A DNA stretch of 64,000 bases from Mucilaginibacter tolerans (GCF_030519375.1 NZ_JAUMKB010000004.1:186001-250000), one strand, 5' to 3'; numbered from the stretch's first letter, positions 35,859 through 45,129 are shown. Numbers and translations are program-made. Notes: a model not told the origin generated them from the sequence alone.

Positions 35859-36986
35859 TTAGTTGTTTTTCAATCCCAGTTTGTGATCGTAATAATCGAG
35901 CATGAATCCATTATTGAGGAAGAACTCAAGACTCATTACTGTGACATTGCTTCCTGACTGGGCAGGGTTTTCAACATAGGTAATATTATCCGCGGCCGAG
36001 GTTGCATAGGAGTAAGTGAACCCACCCGGTGTAGTGGTAAGTGATACAGGCGTATTGGCGGGCAATAATACGGCACTGCTACCTGCTGTTGGATCCTGGA
36101 TATAGCTGTAAGGTTCTGTTCCTGTATCAAATATGGTATTGGTAGTAAAGGTTTTGCCATTGTAGGTTAACGACACCGGTATAATTGGCGCATAGCCATC
36201 GCCCGGGTAATAAGTAAGCTGGTGCATGGTATAGGACGACAAATCTGATGAAGTTAATCCTAATGTTACTGCTCCGGGTACATAGGTGCCGTTCAATGAA
36301 AAATTATTAGTGCCCAGGGCATCCATTTTAAATCCTTTTAAAAGCCCTTCGCCCGGGTCAAAGTATGCGAAAGGGCTGGTTATATAAGCATTGTTAGGGA
36401 AGGTGGTATCATACTCTGATGAAACCCCCAAGACATCAAATTCGTGATCTGCGTATACATTACCCTTGGTATCAGCTGCTTTATAGTATAAAAGGAAAGG
36501 CAGGCGTTTGATTGTAATACCGCCATTATTAGCTTCGCCGAGTGTGACAGGCGCATAAGCCAGATAACCATAAACATTGGCTGTTGTATTAGTATCATCG
36601 CCGTAGGAAATAGTTGCTTTTTGATTGTAAATGGTAATGCCATTTACAACTGTGGAATCTCCGGAAAAGGTAATGCCATTGCTGGTGATCATGCTGGAGG
36701 GAATGATACCATGCGCATCAAATACCAGGCCGCCGGAGCCGGTATCGAACAATAAGTCATAATCGGCGCTGGTTACATCTTGCGTGCCTATTTTTGTTAC
36801 GAAGGTGTAAACTAATTTATATATAGATGAGTCGGCCTCATACAATCCGAATTTTGTAGGCGTAGCCTGTGTAGGTGTAATATTCGTATTCGATTTTTTG
36901 CTGTCCTTTGAACAGGATGCCAGCACGAATAGCAGTAGGACAACCGAAATACGTAGAAATAACTTTAAAGGATATGCTCTCGTCAT
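35859..36986 (-). CDS. lipoprotein with pepsin-like (A1-type) aspartic protease signatures
   Basis: 375 residues from the ATG at 36986. Lipoprotein signal with lipobox LASC (Cys25), then a Ser/Asn/Thr-rich tether. Two catalytic-like triads about 206 residues apart: Asp81 in LLFDTGSGGLVFD and Asp287 in TIFDTGTEPYSYI. Further pepsin-like marks are ISYGDD (flap region, about 126-131), FDVLGVSS (about 183-190) and a C-terminal FFLNNGFMLDYYDHKLGL resembling the closing hydrophobic-glycine segment of pepsins. A bilobed, surface-tethered aspartic protease is inferred. The longer frame from 37052 adds 22 residues before the lipoprotein signal and is rejected. Confidence 0.75.
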   Translation of the reverse strand: MTRAYPLKLFLRISVVLLLFVLASCSKDSKKSNTNITPTQATPTKFGLYEADSSIYKLVYTFVTKIGTQDVTSADYDLLFDTGSGGLVFDAHGIIPSSMITSNGITFSGDSTVVNGITIYNQKATISYGDDTNTTANVYGYLAYAPVTLGEANNGGITIKRLPFLLYYKAADTKGNVYADHEFDVLGVSSEYDTTFPNNAYITSPFAYFDPGEGLLKGFKMDALGTNNFSLNGTYVPGAVTLGLTSSDLSSYTMHQLTYYPGDGYAPIIPVSLTYNGKTFTTNTIFDTGTEPYSYIQDPTAGSSAVLLPANTPVSLTTTPGGFTYSYATSAADNITYVENPAQSGSNVTVMSLEFFLNNGFMLDYYDHKLGLKNN

Positions 36987-37173
36987 ATTTTCAAGGGGGT
37001 TAATATGTTCAATATTAACTTGTTTAATACAGCATTTATTATGCCATTTCACTATTTACGTGTTACAGCTTAAAATAGTTGGCGGTTTCTGGTTGATTTA
37101 AAGCATTAAACCCAATTCTCATTTTTGTTTCTGCAGCCTTTTTCACAATTTTACGACTACAAATAAAAACAGA

Positions 37174-37581
37174 ATGAACCATTGGCTAATCAAATCAGAA
37201 CCTCATAAATACAGTTGGGAACAATTTAACAAAGATGGCCGCACCATGTGGGATGGCGTACGCAATTTTGCTGCCCGTAATAACCTGCGTGCTATGAAAG
37301 AAGGTGACCTGGCTTTTTTTTATCACAGCAATGAGGGGAAAGATATAGTCGGGATTGCCAGGGTTGTTAAAGAATCATACCAGGATCCAACCACAACTGA
37401 TCCAAACTGGCTGGTGGTTGAGTTTGCCCCTTTTGAAGCACTTAAAAAATCAGTGACGCTCGAACAGATCAAAGCTGAACCTTCTTTGAAGAGTATGGAG
37501 CTGGTTCGTCTGGGCCGCTTGTCGGTCAGCGCTGTAAAGCCTGAAGAATTTGATAAGGTATTGGAAATGGCGAATAGCTGA
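37174..37581 (+). CDS. EVE domain-containing protein
   Basis: 135-residue PUA-like EVE domain (MNHWLIKSEPHKYSWEQFNK, TMWDGVRNFAARNNLRAMKEGDLAFFYHS), a fold that binds modified bases in RNA or DNA. The whole protein is the domain. Its TGA stop overlaps the ATG of the CBM9 gene (TGATG). Whether that coupling is meaningful or secondary to the repeat at the start of the CBM9 gene is unclear. Confidence 0.9.
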   Translation: MNHWLIKSEPHKYSWEQFNKDGRTMWDGVRNFAARNNLRAMKEGDLAFFYHSNEGKDIVGIARVVKESYQDPTTTDPNWLVVEFAPFEALKKSVTLEQIKAEPSLKSMELVRLGRLSVSAVKPEEFDKVLEMANS

Positions 37582-38726
37582 TGGATAATAATTCATGGCT
37601 CATAGTTCATGGTAACTGTTTGAAGCGATTAGCATCATTATCAGCAATCTTTCTGTATGCAATTACCGCCAATGCCCAATCCGCATTTAAGGGACTGGAA
37701 AACCTGTTTGACACGCCCGAGAATTACGTTGTTTATCATGTTGATCATCCACCAGTAATCGATGGCAATATTAAAGAGTCCGTTTGGCAGCAGGTTAACT
37801 GGTCAAAAGAGTTTGTCGATATCGAAGGCCGTGACAAACCTAAACCGCCATTGGCCACCAAAATAAAAATGCTTTGGGATGACAGCTGTCTTTATATCGC
37901 GGCACAATTAACCGAACCACAGATATGGGCTTCATTGAAAAAACATGATGATGTTGTTTTTCAAGATAACGATTTTGAGTTTTTTATCGACCCGGGAGGC
38001 TCAACACAACCCTATTTCGAGGTAGAAGTAAATCCGTTTAATACTATTTGGGATCTCCTGCTGACCAGGGCTTACCGCGATGGCGGCACCTCTGTCTCAA
38101 GTTGGGATGTGCCGAATTTAAGATCGGCGGTAAAAATACAAGGGACACTGAATGATCCATCAGACAAAGACGAAGGCTGGACAGTTGAAATGGCTGTTCC
38201 GCTTAAGGCGCTCACTACAAATTCCCGCTCGCAAAGGCCACAGGAGGGCGCCATCTGGCGAATCAATTTCTCCCGCGTAGAGTGGGACACTGAAGTGGTG
38301 GAAGGCAAATATGTTAAACTAACAGATGATAAAGGCAGGCCTTTACCGGAGCATAACTGGTCGTGGTCGCCGCAGGGATTGATAGCAATGCATTATCCTG
38401 AAAGATGGGGATATCTGCAGTTCAGTAAGCAGCCTGTAAATTCTGTAACATTTAATTTACCTTATGCAGAGGACCAAAAGAAGTATTTATGGCTAATTTA
38501 CTACCGGCAAAAACAATGGTATAGTGAACATAAAGTTTATGCCGCCACGCTGCATGATCTGGGAATAGATGAGCATGTCAGCATAAATAACAAGGAAAAT
38601 ACATTACAACTAGAAGCGACCAATCATCAGTTTATGGCATTTATAAGGGACAACCAGGGTAAGGAGATGTGGGCCATTGACCGGTTTGGTTTGGTGCAAC
38701 GAATTACCGATCAGCCTCATGAATAA
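37581..38726 (+). CDS. CBM9-like carbohydrate-binding secreted protein
   Basis: 381 residues if started at the ATG at 37581. The CBM9/DOMON-like sandwich (about 50-240) shows VDHPPVIDGNIKESVWQQV, LWDDSCLYIAAQL, NDFEFFIDPGG and WTVEMAVPLKAL. The signal peptide core is LKRLASLSAIFLYAITANA, preceded by NNSWLIVHGN-type residues encoded by an ATTCATGGCTCATAG repeat. A TTG at 37620 would give a clean signal peptide (start, KRLASL); the ATG is kept because of TGATG coupling. The downstream glycosidase-like gene overlaps by 8 bp, forming an extracellular sugar-handling pair. Confidence 0.85.
   Translation: MDNNSWLIVHGNCLKRLASLSAIFLYAITANAQSAFKGLENLFDTPENYVVYHVDHPPVIDGNIKESVWQQVNWSKEFVDIEGRDKPKPPLATKIKMLWDDSCLYIAAQLTEPQIWASLKKHDDVVFQDNDFEFFIDPGGSTQPYFEVEVNPFNTIWDLLLTRAYRDGGTSVSSWDVPNLRSAVKIQGTLNDPSDKDEGWTVEMAVPLKALTTNSRSQRPQEGAIWRINFSRVEWDTEVVEGKYVKLTDDKGRPLPEHNWSWSPQGLIAMHYPERWGYLQFSKQPVNSVTFNLPYAEDQKKYLWLIYYRQKQWYSEHKVYAATLHDLGIDEHVSINNKENTLQLEATNHQFMAFIRDNQGKEMWAIDRFGLVQRITDQPHE
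37589..37613. repeat. TAGTTCATGG-family words at the CBM9 gene start
   Basis: ATAATTCATGGCTCATAGTT followed by CATGG: same words as the palindrome at 28587-28652. They lie in the first codons of the CBM9 gene. Confidence 0.6.
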
Positions 38727-39798
38727 ACGCGACTTTTTAAAAGCCAGCCTTTTAGCCGGTTTAGCTACCCAAGTGCCTGTAAATAGCTTAGCTGCGCCAT
38801 CTGAGCCTAAGAAAAAGAAAATGAAGAATTGGGTTTGGACAAACCCTAACCCCAAAGATACCGATGGCGAACTAAAAAACCGCTATGCCTCCTTTAAAGC
38901 AGGCGGCATAACGGGAATATTTTTTGAAGCTGATAGCGAGAGACATTTTCGCGCTGCAAAAGCTCAGGGATTGGAAACACACCGCTGGATATGGACATTT
39001 AACCGCGCCGAACTGGTTAGCACCCACCCCGAATGGTACAGCAAAAACCGCAAAGGAGAGTCATGTGCCGATCATCCGCCGTATGTTACTTATTATCGCT
39101 GGTTATGCCCGTCAAGGCCAGAAGTACAGCAATATTTGGAGCAACAAGTAACTGAGATTCTGAATAAGGATTATGTCGATGGCATCCACCTGGACTATGT
39201 GCGCTATTGCGATGTGGTGTTACCGGTAAATTTATGGTCGAAATATAATATCGAGCAAACAAAAGAACTGCCGGAATACGATTTCTGCTATTGCGATGTA
39301 TGTCAGGCCAAGTTTAACAATGACTATGGGATTGAACTTTCCAGCATTCAATATCCGGAGGCGAGCCTTTCCTGGCGATTGTTCCGTTATCATAATATTA
39401 CACGTGTAGTAAATAGTCTGTCGGACATTGCTAAAAGTAATAAGAAAGCCATCACTGCTGCCGTATTCCCTACACCAGAAGTGGCCCGCCGGAATGTACG
39501 CCAGGACTGGACAAACTGGCGATTGGATGGCGTATGCCCGATGATCTATCATGGCTTTTATAAAGAGAAAGTAAGCTGGATAGGCGACGCTGTTGAAGAA
39601 GGCGTACATTTCCTAGCCGGTAAATTTCCGTTGTATGCTGGTTTGTATCTGTCAGACTTTAATAATGACGACGAAATACGCCAGGGTATGCAATTCGCAT
39701 TTAAAAATGGCGCTGCGGGCGTTTCACTTTTTGGCGATGTAACCAAGGGCAACGTGCTAAATATTCTGCATGAAGAGATCGGGAATTTGAAAGCTTAA
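38719..39798 (+). CDS. putative secreted glycoside hydrolase, GHL10-like
   Basis: 359 residues from the ATG at 38719. Twin-lysine/arginine start MNKRDFLKASLLAGLATQVP with an N-KRDFLK motif typical of Tat-type signals in Bacteroidota, then a TIM-barrel-like sequence. GHL10/DUF187 hallmarks are RWLCPSRPEVQQYLEQQV, YVDGIHLDYVRYCD, and CYCDVCQAKF. Acidic residues in DGIHLDYVRY are the likely catalytic ones. It overlaps the CBM9 gene by 8 bp and is read from the same message. Substrate unknown. Confidence 0.82.
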   Translation: MNKRDFLKASLLAGLATQVPVNSLAAPSEPKKKKMKNWVWTNPNPKDTDGELKNRYASFKAGGITGIFFEADSERHFRAAKAQGLETHRWIWTFNRAELVSTHPEWYSKNRKGESCADHPPYVTYYRWLCPSRPEVQQYLEQQVTEILNKDYVDGIHLDYVRYCDVVLPVNLWSKYNIEQTKELPEYDFCYCDVCQAKFNNDYGIELSSIQYPEASLSWRLFRYHNITRVVNSLSDIAKSNKKAITAAVFPTPEVARRNVRQDWTNWRLDGVCPMIYHGFYKEKVSWIGDAVEEGVHFLAGKFPLYAGLYLSDFNNDDEIRQGMQFAFKNGAAGVSLFGDVTKGNVLNILHEEIGNLKA

Positions 39799-40319
39799 TC
39801 CTTTTGCTCAGCAAAAAATAAAGCTTTCAACTCAGTAGCATCATCCGGTTTCATTTTCCCGGCAAGGATTAATCTCAGTTGGCGACGACGTAGCGCTCCA
39901 TCAAACAACATTTTATCTTCCTCGGTTTGTGGCTCAACCGCCGGCACTGGTATAGTGCGACCGCTTTGATCAACAGCTACAAAAGTATAGTAAGCCTCAT
40001 TGCTTTTCACTTTCGTTCCCGAAGGTATATTTTGCGCCCAAACATCCAGGCGGACTTCCACTGAGGTGTTGAAGGCACGGGTAACTTTAGCCTCCAGCGT
40101 TACAACGTCCCCCAGTTTAATAGAATGCTTAAAGGAAACATTATCAACCGACGCCGTTACAACAATACGGTTGCAATGTTTTTGTGCAGAAATAGCAGCC
40201 GCAATATCCATCCAGTGGAGCAGGCGTCCCCCCATCAGGTTATTCAAGGTATTGGTATCATTGGGCAATACCAGTTCATTCATTATCGTGTGTGAGTCCT
40301 TAGGGGTTTTTGCGTCCAT
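39795..40319 (-). CDS. acyl-CoA thioesterase (hotdog fold)
   Basis: 174 residues of the YciA/BACH type: NTLNNLMGGRLLHWMDIAAA (hotdog helix with conserved Asp), SVDNVSFKHSIKLGD, and SNEAYYTFVAVD. Hydrolyses acyl-CoA esters; chain length cannot be told. Its TTA-side end overlaps the convergent glycosidase gene by 4 bp. A TATCTTTG -7 element is 14 nt upstream. Confidence 0.92.
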   Translation of the reverse strand: MDAKTPKDSHTIMNELVLPNDTNTLNNLMGGRLLHWMDIAAAISAQKHCNRIVVTASVDNVSFKHSIKLGDVVTLEAKVTRAFNTSVEVRLDVWAQNIPSGTKVKSNEAYYTFVAVDQSGRTIPVPAVEPQTEEDKMLFDGALRRRQLRLILAGKMKPDDATELKALFFAEQKD

Positions 40320-40333
40320 CGTTCAAATTTCTG

Positions 40334-40341
40334 CAAAGATA
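40334..40341 (-). promoter_or_regulatory. putative -7 element of the thioesterase gene
   Basis: The minus strand reads TATCTTTG (TAnnTTTG), 14 nt before the ATG at 40319. Confidence 0.55.
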
Positions 40342-40379
40342 GCACTTTGATGTGCAATAAGCCTTCACGCACAGATTTA

Positions 40380-40475
40380 GGCTAAAGCCAACGGCAATGA
40401 ATATAAAATAAGAAGTAAAATTCATTGCCGTCCCATTTATGGGAAGGAGGAGATGGCAGGGTAATGGCTTTAGCC
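40380..40475. repeat. nested palindrome, GGCTAAAGCC family
   Basis: Outer arms GGCTAAAGCC (40380-40389) and GGCTTTAGCC (40466-40475); inner arms CGGCAATGAAT (40392-40402) and ATTCATTGCCG (40420-40430). All four arms are perfect. It fills most of the 218-bp gap between the thioesterase and the plug gene. Confidence 0.85.
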
Positions 40476-40537
40476 AAAAAGTCATGTAGGTTCTGAAAGC
40501 GAGTTTCCTCCAGCCAATGAAAGTAATCGGGATGGAG

Positions 40538-41794
40538 TTAGTTCTTAGCAGCTTTCACAGGACGATACCCAACCAATTCAGTCCACCTGGCACCTGCGGG
40601 GTGATAATAAACCAATATCTGGTATTCGTTCTCAGTCTCGTAATGAGAGCCTTCAAAAAAGGCGTCATCAGGTTTGTGGGTATTGTTGGGTACCCAAACA
40701 TATTCATAGTCGTAAACCCCTTGCTTTAACAGCAGTTGGATATAATAGCGGTTTTTAGCAGCATCGAAATCCAGCTTGCTGCTTTCATCCATACGATAGT
40801 TGTTAAACTGACCAACAATATAAGCCGAACCATCACCTGCTGTTTTTGTACTTGCCAGCGTAAAATACATATGCGCATAATCGGCATCAATACGGGGATC
40901 GCTGCCCTCCTGGTTAAGAATATAGAAGTTGCCGTCGTTATCGTAAAACAGGGTGTAATTAGGCTGATCCAGAGTAGGATCAGTGAGCAGAATAACGGTA
41001 TTGGCGGTATCCCTGTAAATATGAGATATGCGATCAGAGTTCAGCTTCAAACTACGCGTGTCAAAGTGCCTGAACTCGTTCAATCCCGGGAAATCAAAAG
41101 TGCTCACATCATTATAAACCAATGTATTGCCCCTGATGCTTGAGGGCTGTGTGCTCACCTGCATAGTTTCCGGGCGTGAATTTTGCATAATGAAAGCCTT
41201 AATATCATAGTTAGGGTTTTGAACCCGCAATGCACCGTAATTGATTTGCAGATTGATCTTCTGGTTAGTTTGCCGCAAATTATTATCTGCCGACGGAACC
41301 ATCTCTGCCAGGGTAGATACTTTTGAATCAACCACATAAAATCGCTGGATGATCAGAACTTTTGATTTATCCCCATCTTCATAAACCTTCAGGACGTAAT
41401 TGCCGGATATCTTGGGCTTGATATTGTCATTAGGCAACTTTACTTCGTAATGTGTGAATTTCTGAAGTGTAGCTGTGGAGTAACTGTAATTGAGTATTCT
41501 GTCTTCGGTAAAATTTTGCAAGTATTCCATCGGCGAAAGAATGGAGGGGTTCCAGTTCTCGTCGCAATGCTCAATGGAATAGGACAAATCGCGTGTGCCA
41601 CCATGCAGATCGTCAAAGTCTAACTGTAGCTGCTCTTCCGTGTTAAACTTGATAATCGGAAAAGAAGGGTTCTTTTTGGTGTTGAAAAACTCAACCGTCT
41701 TGATCTCTGGCCTTAAGACCTGGTTGGTATATGGTTGTGCAATGGAATGGAGAGTAAAAGAAAAAACAAATCCTAAAATGATTAACCACTTCAT
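40538..41794 (-). CDS. type IX secretion system plug-like protein (DUF5103)
   Basis: 418 residues from the ATG at 41794. Signal peptide [19 protein letters not shown], cut before QPYTNQV. The DUF5103 family contains the periplasmic plug protein of the SprA type IX translocon; the sequence matches its length and opening ([18 protein letters not shown]) and has two beta-sandwich-like regions with [17 protein letters not shown]. No other type IX gene is in the window and none of the proteins here shows an obvious type IX C-terminal tag. Confidence 0.85.
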   Translation of the reverse strand: MKWLIILGFVFSFTLHSIAQPYTNQVLRPEIKTVEFFNTKKNPSFPIIKFNTEEQLQLDFDDLHGGTRDLSYSIEHCDENWNPSILSPMEYLQNFTEDRILNYSYSTATLQKFTHYEVKLPNDNIKPKISGNYVLKVYEDGDKSKVLIIQRFYVVDSKVSTLAEMVPSADNNLRQTNQKINLQINYGALRVQNPNYDIKAFIMQNSRPETMQVSTQPSSIRGNTLVYNDVSTFDFPGLNEFRHFDTRSLKLNSDRISHIYRDTANTVILLTDPTLDQPNYTLFYDNDGNFYILNQEGSDPRIDADYAHMYFTLASTKTAGDGSAYIVGQFNNYRMDESSKLDFDAAKNRYYIQLLLKQGVYDYEYVWVPNNTHKPDDAFFEGSHYETENEYQILVYYHPAGARWTELVGYRPVKAAKN

Positions 41795-41833
41795 AAGCAT
41801 AATACGGATTTATTGTTGTGCATCGGTGTTATG

Positions 41834-41892
41834 CTGAGGCACTCGAAGCATAGCGGGCAAAGGCCTTTACGCACACACTTCGAGTGCCTCAG
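41834..41892. repeat. palindrome, CTGAGGCACTCGAAG family
   Basis: 15-bp perfect arms CTGAGGCACTCGAAG (41834-41848) and CTTCGAGTGCCTCAG (41878-41892) over a 29-nt spacer. It fills the gap between the plug and ABC-F genes. Similar CTGAG...TCGAAG palindromes recur in many Bacteroidota genomes (general knowledge). Confidence 0.85.
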
Positions 41893-41952
41893 TGTGACAC
41901 CCTTTGTTTTAGAATCCTATTCTCTAATCAACTAATCTCTAGTTAACTAACC

Positions 41953-43875
41953 TTACGCCTCCAGCTCCAAAATATGCTCAGCCAAATTCTCCCACTTCGC
42001 CTGAACTTCTTTCAGTTCTAGTTTTTTAAGCTGATAGGTATCGGTCACTTCCTGCGCTTTAGTCGCATTAGTATAGAGTTTATCATCTGCCAATTGGCTT
42101 TCCAAACCTTTAACTTCTTTTTCCAGCGCTTCTATCTGTTGCTCCATCCCTGCCAGCTCCTGGTTTAGTTTCTTTAACTGTTTAGCTTTTTCGTCATCCG
42201 GCTTTTTAGAAGCAACAGACACTTTCTTTTCTTCCTTCTTCTCAGGTTTTGGAGCCTGCTCAGCTTTTGGTTGCAATTTACGCTTCGAATACCAATGATC
42301 GTACTCCTGGTAAGTACCCGGATAGGTAACAATCTTATGGTCTTCAATAAACCATATCTTGTTGGCCACATGATCCAGGAAATAGCGGTCGTGCGATACT
42401 ACGATGATCGTACCCTCGTATTGCTGCAAAGCCTGTATCAATATATTCACCGACTGCATGTCCAGGTGGTTGGTAGGCTCATCGAGGATCAGGAAGTTGG
42501 CATCCGCCGTCAACGCTTTGGCCAGTGCCACACGCGATTTCTCACCACCGGATAATACTTTGATCTTCTTAAACACATCATCTCCGGTGAACAGGAACGA
42601 ACCTAAAATGGTACGCAATTCTGTCTCATTGTGCTTTGGCGCGAATGATTGTAACTCGCCTAGTATGGTATTCTCTAAATGCAACGCCTCCAACTGGTGC
42701 TGTGCAAAGAAGGTTTGCGTTACGTTATGCCCTTGCTGTACCGATCCCTTAAAATCTTTATCAGCTCCGGCAATAATTCGTAGTAGGGTTGATTTACCTT
42801 TACCATTGGCACCGATCAAAGCGATTTTATCACCCTTTTCAATCAAAGCTTCCGCATCATTTAATATTTCGATAGTAGGGAAGCTTTTATTAACGTGTTC
42901 AAGCGTCACTACATGCCTGCCTGATTGTCTCGAGAAACGGAAAGAGAAGCTAACCTCGGGGTTATCGTCATCCACATCGTCTACACGCTCCATTCTGTCC
43001 AGGGCTTTTATACGCGATTGGGCCATCTTTGCTTTTGATGCCTTTGCCCTGAAGCGTTCGATCAGGCGTTCTTCTTGTCTTATTTTTGCCTGCTGGTTTT
43101 TAAATTCACCGCGCTGAATTTCTTCACGCTGAGCTTTCTCTTCTAAATAGAAAGTATAATTGCCCGCATAAACAGTCAGTTTGCCCTTGCGCGATTCAAC
43201 CGTACGGTTGATCACACGGTCCAAAAACCATCTATCGTGCGAAACAATGATGATCGCTCCTTCAAAAGCTTTCAGATATTCTTCCAGCCACTGAATAGAT
43301 GGTAAGTCCAAGTGGTTGGTAGGCTCATCGAGCAATAGAATATCGGGTGCCTGCAACAATATCTTCGCCAGCATCACACGCATACGCCACCCGCCCGAAA
43401 ACTCGCTCAGCTTACGGTGAGTATCCGGTTCGCTAAAACCCAGACCAGCTAATATTTCGTGTGCTTTATATTCGATGTTGTACCCGTCAAGCAATTCAAA
43501 CTCATGCTGTTTGTCGCTCAGTTTATGCAACAGATCTTCACTGTAGTCGGTTTCCAGTTTCTTAAGCAAAACTTCTATCTCATCGTGCAGTTGGTTCTGG
43601 CGCTCAAAAGCTTCCATAGCAACATGTAATATATTTTTGTCGGATGAGTAGCTGAGCAAATCCTGGTTCAGATAACCCATGGTCAAATCTTTCGCCATGG
43701 AAATAGTACCCGAAGTAGGCGTGTAGTCACCAACGATCAGCTTTAGAAGGGTTGTTTTACCGGTACCATTGGCGCCGATAAGACCAATTTTTTCACCAGG
43801 TTTTATGTGCCAGTTGGCTTCGTCATACAGGGCCCGCGCACCAATCTCGAACGTAAGGTTGTTAATAGCAATCAT
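41953..43875 (-). CDS. ABC-F family ATPase (Uup/EttA-like)
   Basis: 640 residues from the ATG at 43875, start MIAINNLTFEIGARALYDEA. Two ATPase domains, each with Walker A (GANGTGKTT, GANGKGKST), signature (FSGGWRMR, LSGGEKSR) and Walker B (ILLLDEPTNHLDL, ILDEPTNHLDM), with an interdomain linker, and a Lys-rich C-terminal coiled coil (from about 560). No membrane segments: a translation factor or ribosome-protection type, not a transporter. The frame extends to 44040 but the extra residues (CNGCSSCICCIGY and others) are read from repeats and lie upstream of the TATCTTTG element, so are rejected. Confidence 0.93.
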   Translation of the reverse strand: MIAINNLTFEIGARALYDEANWHIKPGEKIGLIGANGTGKTTLLKLIVGDYTPTSGTISMAKDLTMGYLNQDLLSYSSDKNILHVAMEAFERQNQLHDEIEVLLKKLETDYSEDLLHKLSDKQHEFELLDGYNIEYKAHEILAGLGFSEPDTHRKLSEFSGGWRMRVMLAKILLQAPDILLLDEPTNHLDLPSIQWLEEYLKAFEGAIIIVSHDRWFLDRVINRTVESRKGKLTVYAGNYTFYLEEKAQREEIQRGEFKNQQAKIRQEERLIERFRAKASKAKMAQSRIKALDRMERVDDVDDDNPEVSFSFRFSRQSGRHVVTLEHVNKSFPTIEILNDAEALIEKGDKIALIGANGKGKSTLLRIIAGADKDFKGSVQQGHNVTQTFFAQHQLEALHLENTILGELQSFAPKHNETELRTILGSFLFTGDDVFKKIKVLSGGEKSRVALAKALTADANFLILDEPTNHLDMQSVNILIQALQQYEGTIIVVSHDRYFLDHVANKIWFIEDHKIVTYPGTYQEYDHWYSKRKLQPKAEQAPKPEKKEEKKVSVASKKPDDEKAKQLKKLNQELAGMEQQIEALEKEVKGLESQLADDKLYTNATKAQEVTDTYQLKKLELKEVQAKWENLAEHILELEA

Positions 43876-43882
43876 TTGCGCG

Positions 43883-43890
43883 CAAAGATA
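43883..43890 (-). promoter_or_regulatory. putative -7 element of the ABC-F gene
   Basis: The minus strand reads TATCTTTG, 7 nt before the ATG at 43875. Near-leaderless transcript predicted. Confidence 0.55.
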
Positions 43891-43901
43891 CGTTTTTGAG
43901 G

Positions 43902-44046
43902 TGAAAGGCGAAGGGTGGAAAGGCGAATGGTTAAGTAATATCGAATATCGAATTTTTAATTTCGAATTTATTACTGAGTAGCCAATACAACAAATGCAAC
44001 TACTACAACCATTACAACTGCTACGACCAATTACAACCAAAACTAC
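43902..44046. repeat. three stacked quasi-tandem repeat types
   Basis: GAAAGGCGAAGGGTGGAAAG words (43902-43929), then TATCGAATATCGAATTTTTA with a TTTCGAATTT end (43939-43970, palindromic), then CAACTACTACAACCATTACA words (43985-44046) up to the pyrD promoter. Each type is unrelated to the next. Confidence 0.65.
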
Positions 44047-44058
44047 TAACTTCGCGGC

Positions 44059-45105
44059 ATGTATCAGTTAATTAAGCCGCTGCTCTTCCAGTTTGACCCT
44101 GAAAAAGTCCATTATTTCGTCACCCGCAACCTGAAAAGGTTTAATCGCATTCCGGGCGGGACTGCATTCAGCAGGATGCTTTGGGATCTGGAAGATAAAC
44201 GATTGCAGAAGGAGGTTTTTGGTTTGAAGTTTAACAATCCGGTTGGATTGGCAGCGGGCTTTGATAAGAACGCAGAGATGATCTACGAAATGGGCAATCT
44301 GGGCTTCGGTTTTGTTGAAATAGGTACCGTAACCCCGTTACCACAACCAGGCAACTTAAAGCCAAGAATGTTCCGCCTGCCGTCTGATAAAGCACTGATC
44401 AATCGCATGGGCTTTAACAACCAGGGTGTTGATGTTGCTGCGGAGCGGATTTCCGCCTATCGCCGTGACGCGAAAAGATCACGGAAGGGATTAATCATCG
44501 GTGGTAATATTGGCAAGAATAAGGCTACACCCAATGAAGAAGCTGTAAACGATTATATAAAATGTTTCGACCGCTTATTTGATGTGGTGGACTATTTTGT
44601 GGTGAATGTAAGCTCGCCAAATACACCCGGTCTGCGCGCATTGCAGGAGAAAGAGCCCTTGATGCATATCCTGAACACCCTGCAGCAGCGAAACTCAAAG
44701 AATGGCATCAGCAGACCGATATTACTAAAGATTGCCCCTGACTTGACAAACGAACAATTGGACGACATTGTTGATATAGTAAAGGAAACTAAAATAGCTG
44801 GTATTATCGCTACTAATACTACCGTCGTACGTGAAGGATTGAAATCGGAGAAATTAAGTGGAGAAACCGGCGGATTAAGCGGGAAACCATTGGCTCAACG
44901 TTCAACAGAAGTAATACGCTATCTTTCCAAAAAATCAAACGGCGCTTTCCCGATCATCGGTGTGGGAGGGATACACTCACCTGAGGATGCCATAGAAAAA
45001 TTGAAGGCAGGCGCATCATTGATTCAGCTTTATACCGGGTTTATTTACGAAGGTCCGGGACTGATCAAAAGGATCAATAAAAAAATCCTGTCAGCAAAAA
45101 ACTAA
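44059..45105 (+). CDS. pyrD: quinone-dependent dihydroorotate dehydrogenase
   Basis: Class 2 enzyme oxidising dihydroorotate to orotate with quinone, membrane-associated, fourth step of pyrimidine synthesis. 348 residues: N-terminal helical membrane-binding part ([20 protein letters not shown]), FMN barrel with [28 protein letters not shown] (catalytic Ser) and [23 protein letters not shown], close to the -7 consensus, ends 4 nt before the ATG. The stop codon lies in the loop of a terminator hairpin. Confidence 0.96.
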   Translation: MYQLIKPLLFQFDPEKVHYFVTRNLKRFNRIPGGTAFSRMLWDLEDKRLQKEVFGLKFNNPVGLAAGFDKNAEMIYEMGNLGFGFVEIGTVTPLPQPGNLKPRMFRLPSDKALINRMGFNNQGVDVAAERISAYRRDAKRSRKGLIIGGNIGKNKATPNEEAVNDYIKCFDRLFDVVDYFVVNVSSPNTPGLRALQEKEPLMHILNTLQQRNSKNGISRPILLKIAPDLTNEQLDDIVDIVKETKIAGIIATNTTVVREGLKSEKLSGETGGLSGKPLAQRSTEVIRYLSKKSNGAFPIIGVGGIHSPEDAIEKLKAGASLIQLYTGFIYEGPGLIKRINKKILSAKN

Positions 45106-45113
45106 CAGGATTT
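45083..45113 (+). terminator. intrinsic terminator overlapping the pyrD stop
   Basis: AAATCCTGT (45083-45091) and ACAGGATTT (45105-45113), perfect 9-bp stem; loop holds the last codons and the TAA stop. Followed by GTATTTCCTTTTT. Confidence 0.75.
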
Positions 45114-45129
45114 GTATTTCCTTTTTGTA

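Noticed and set aside
41595..41837. Plus-strand frame opposite the type IX plug gene
   Set aside because: It is antisense to a well-supported signal peptide and has no initiation context or homologous look.
43876..44040. N-terminal extension of the ABC-F gene with a Cys-rich stretch (CNGCSSCICCIGY)
   Set aside because: The extra residues are read from intergenic repeat words, and a TATCTTTG promoter element lies between them and the canonical MIAINNLTF start.
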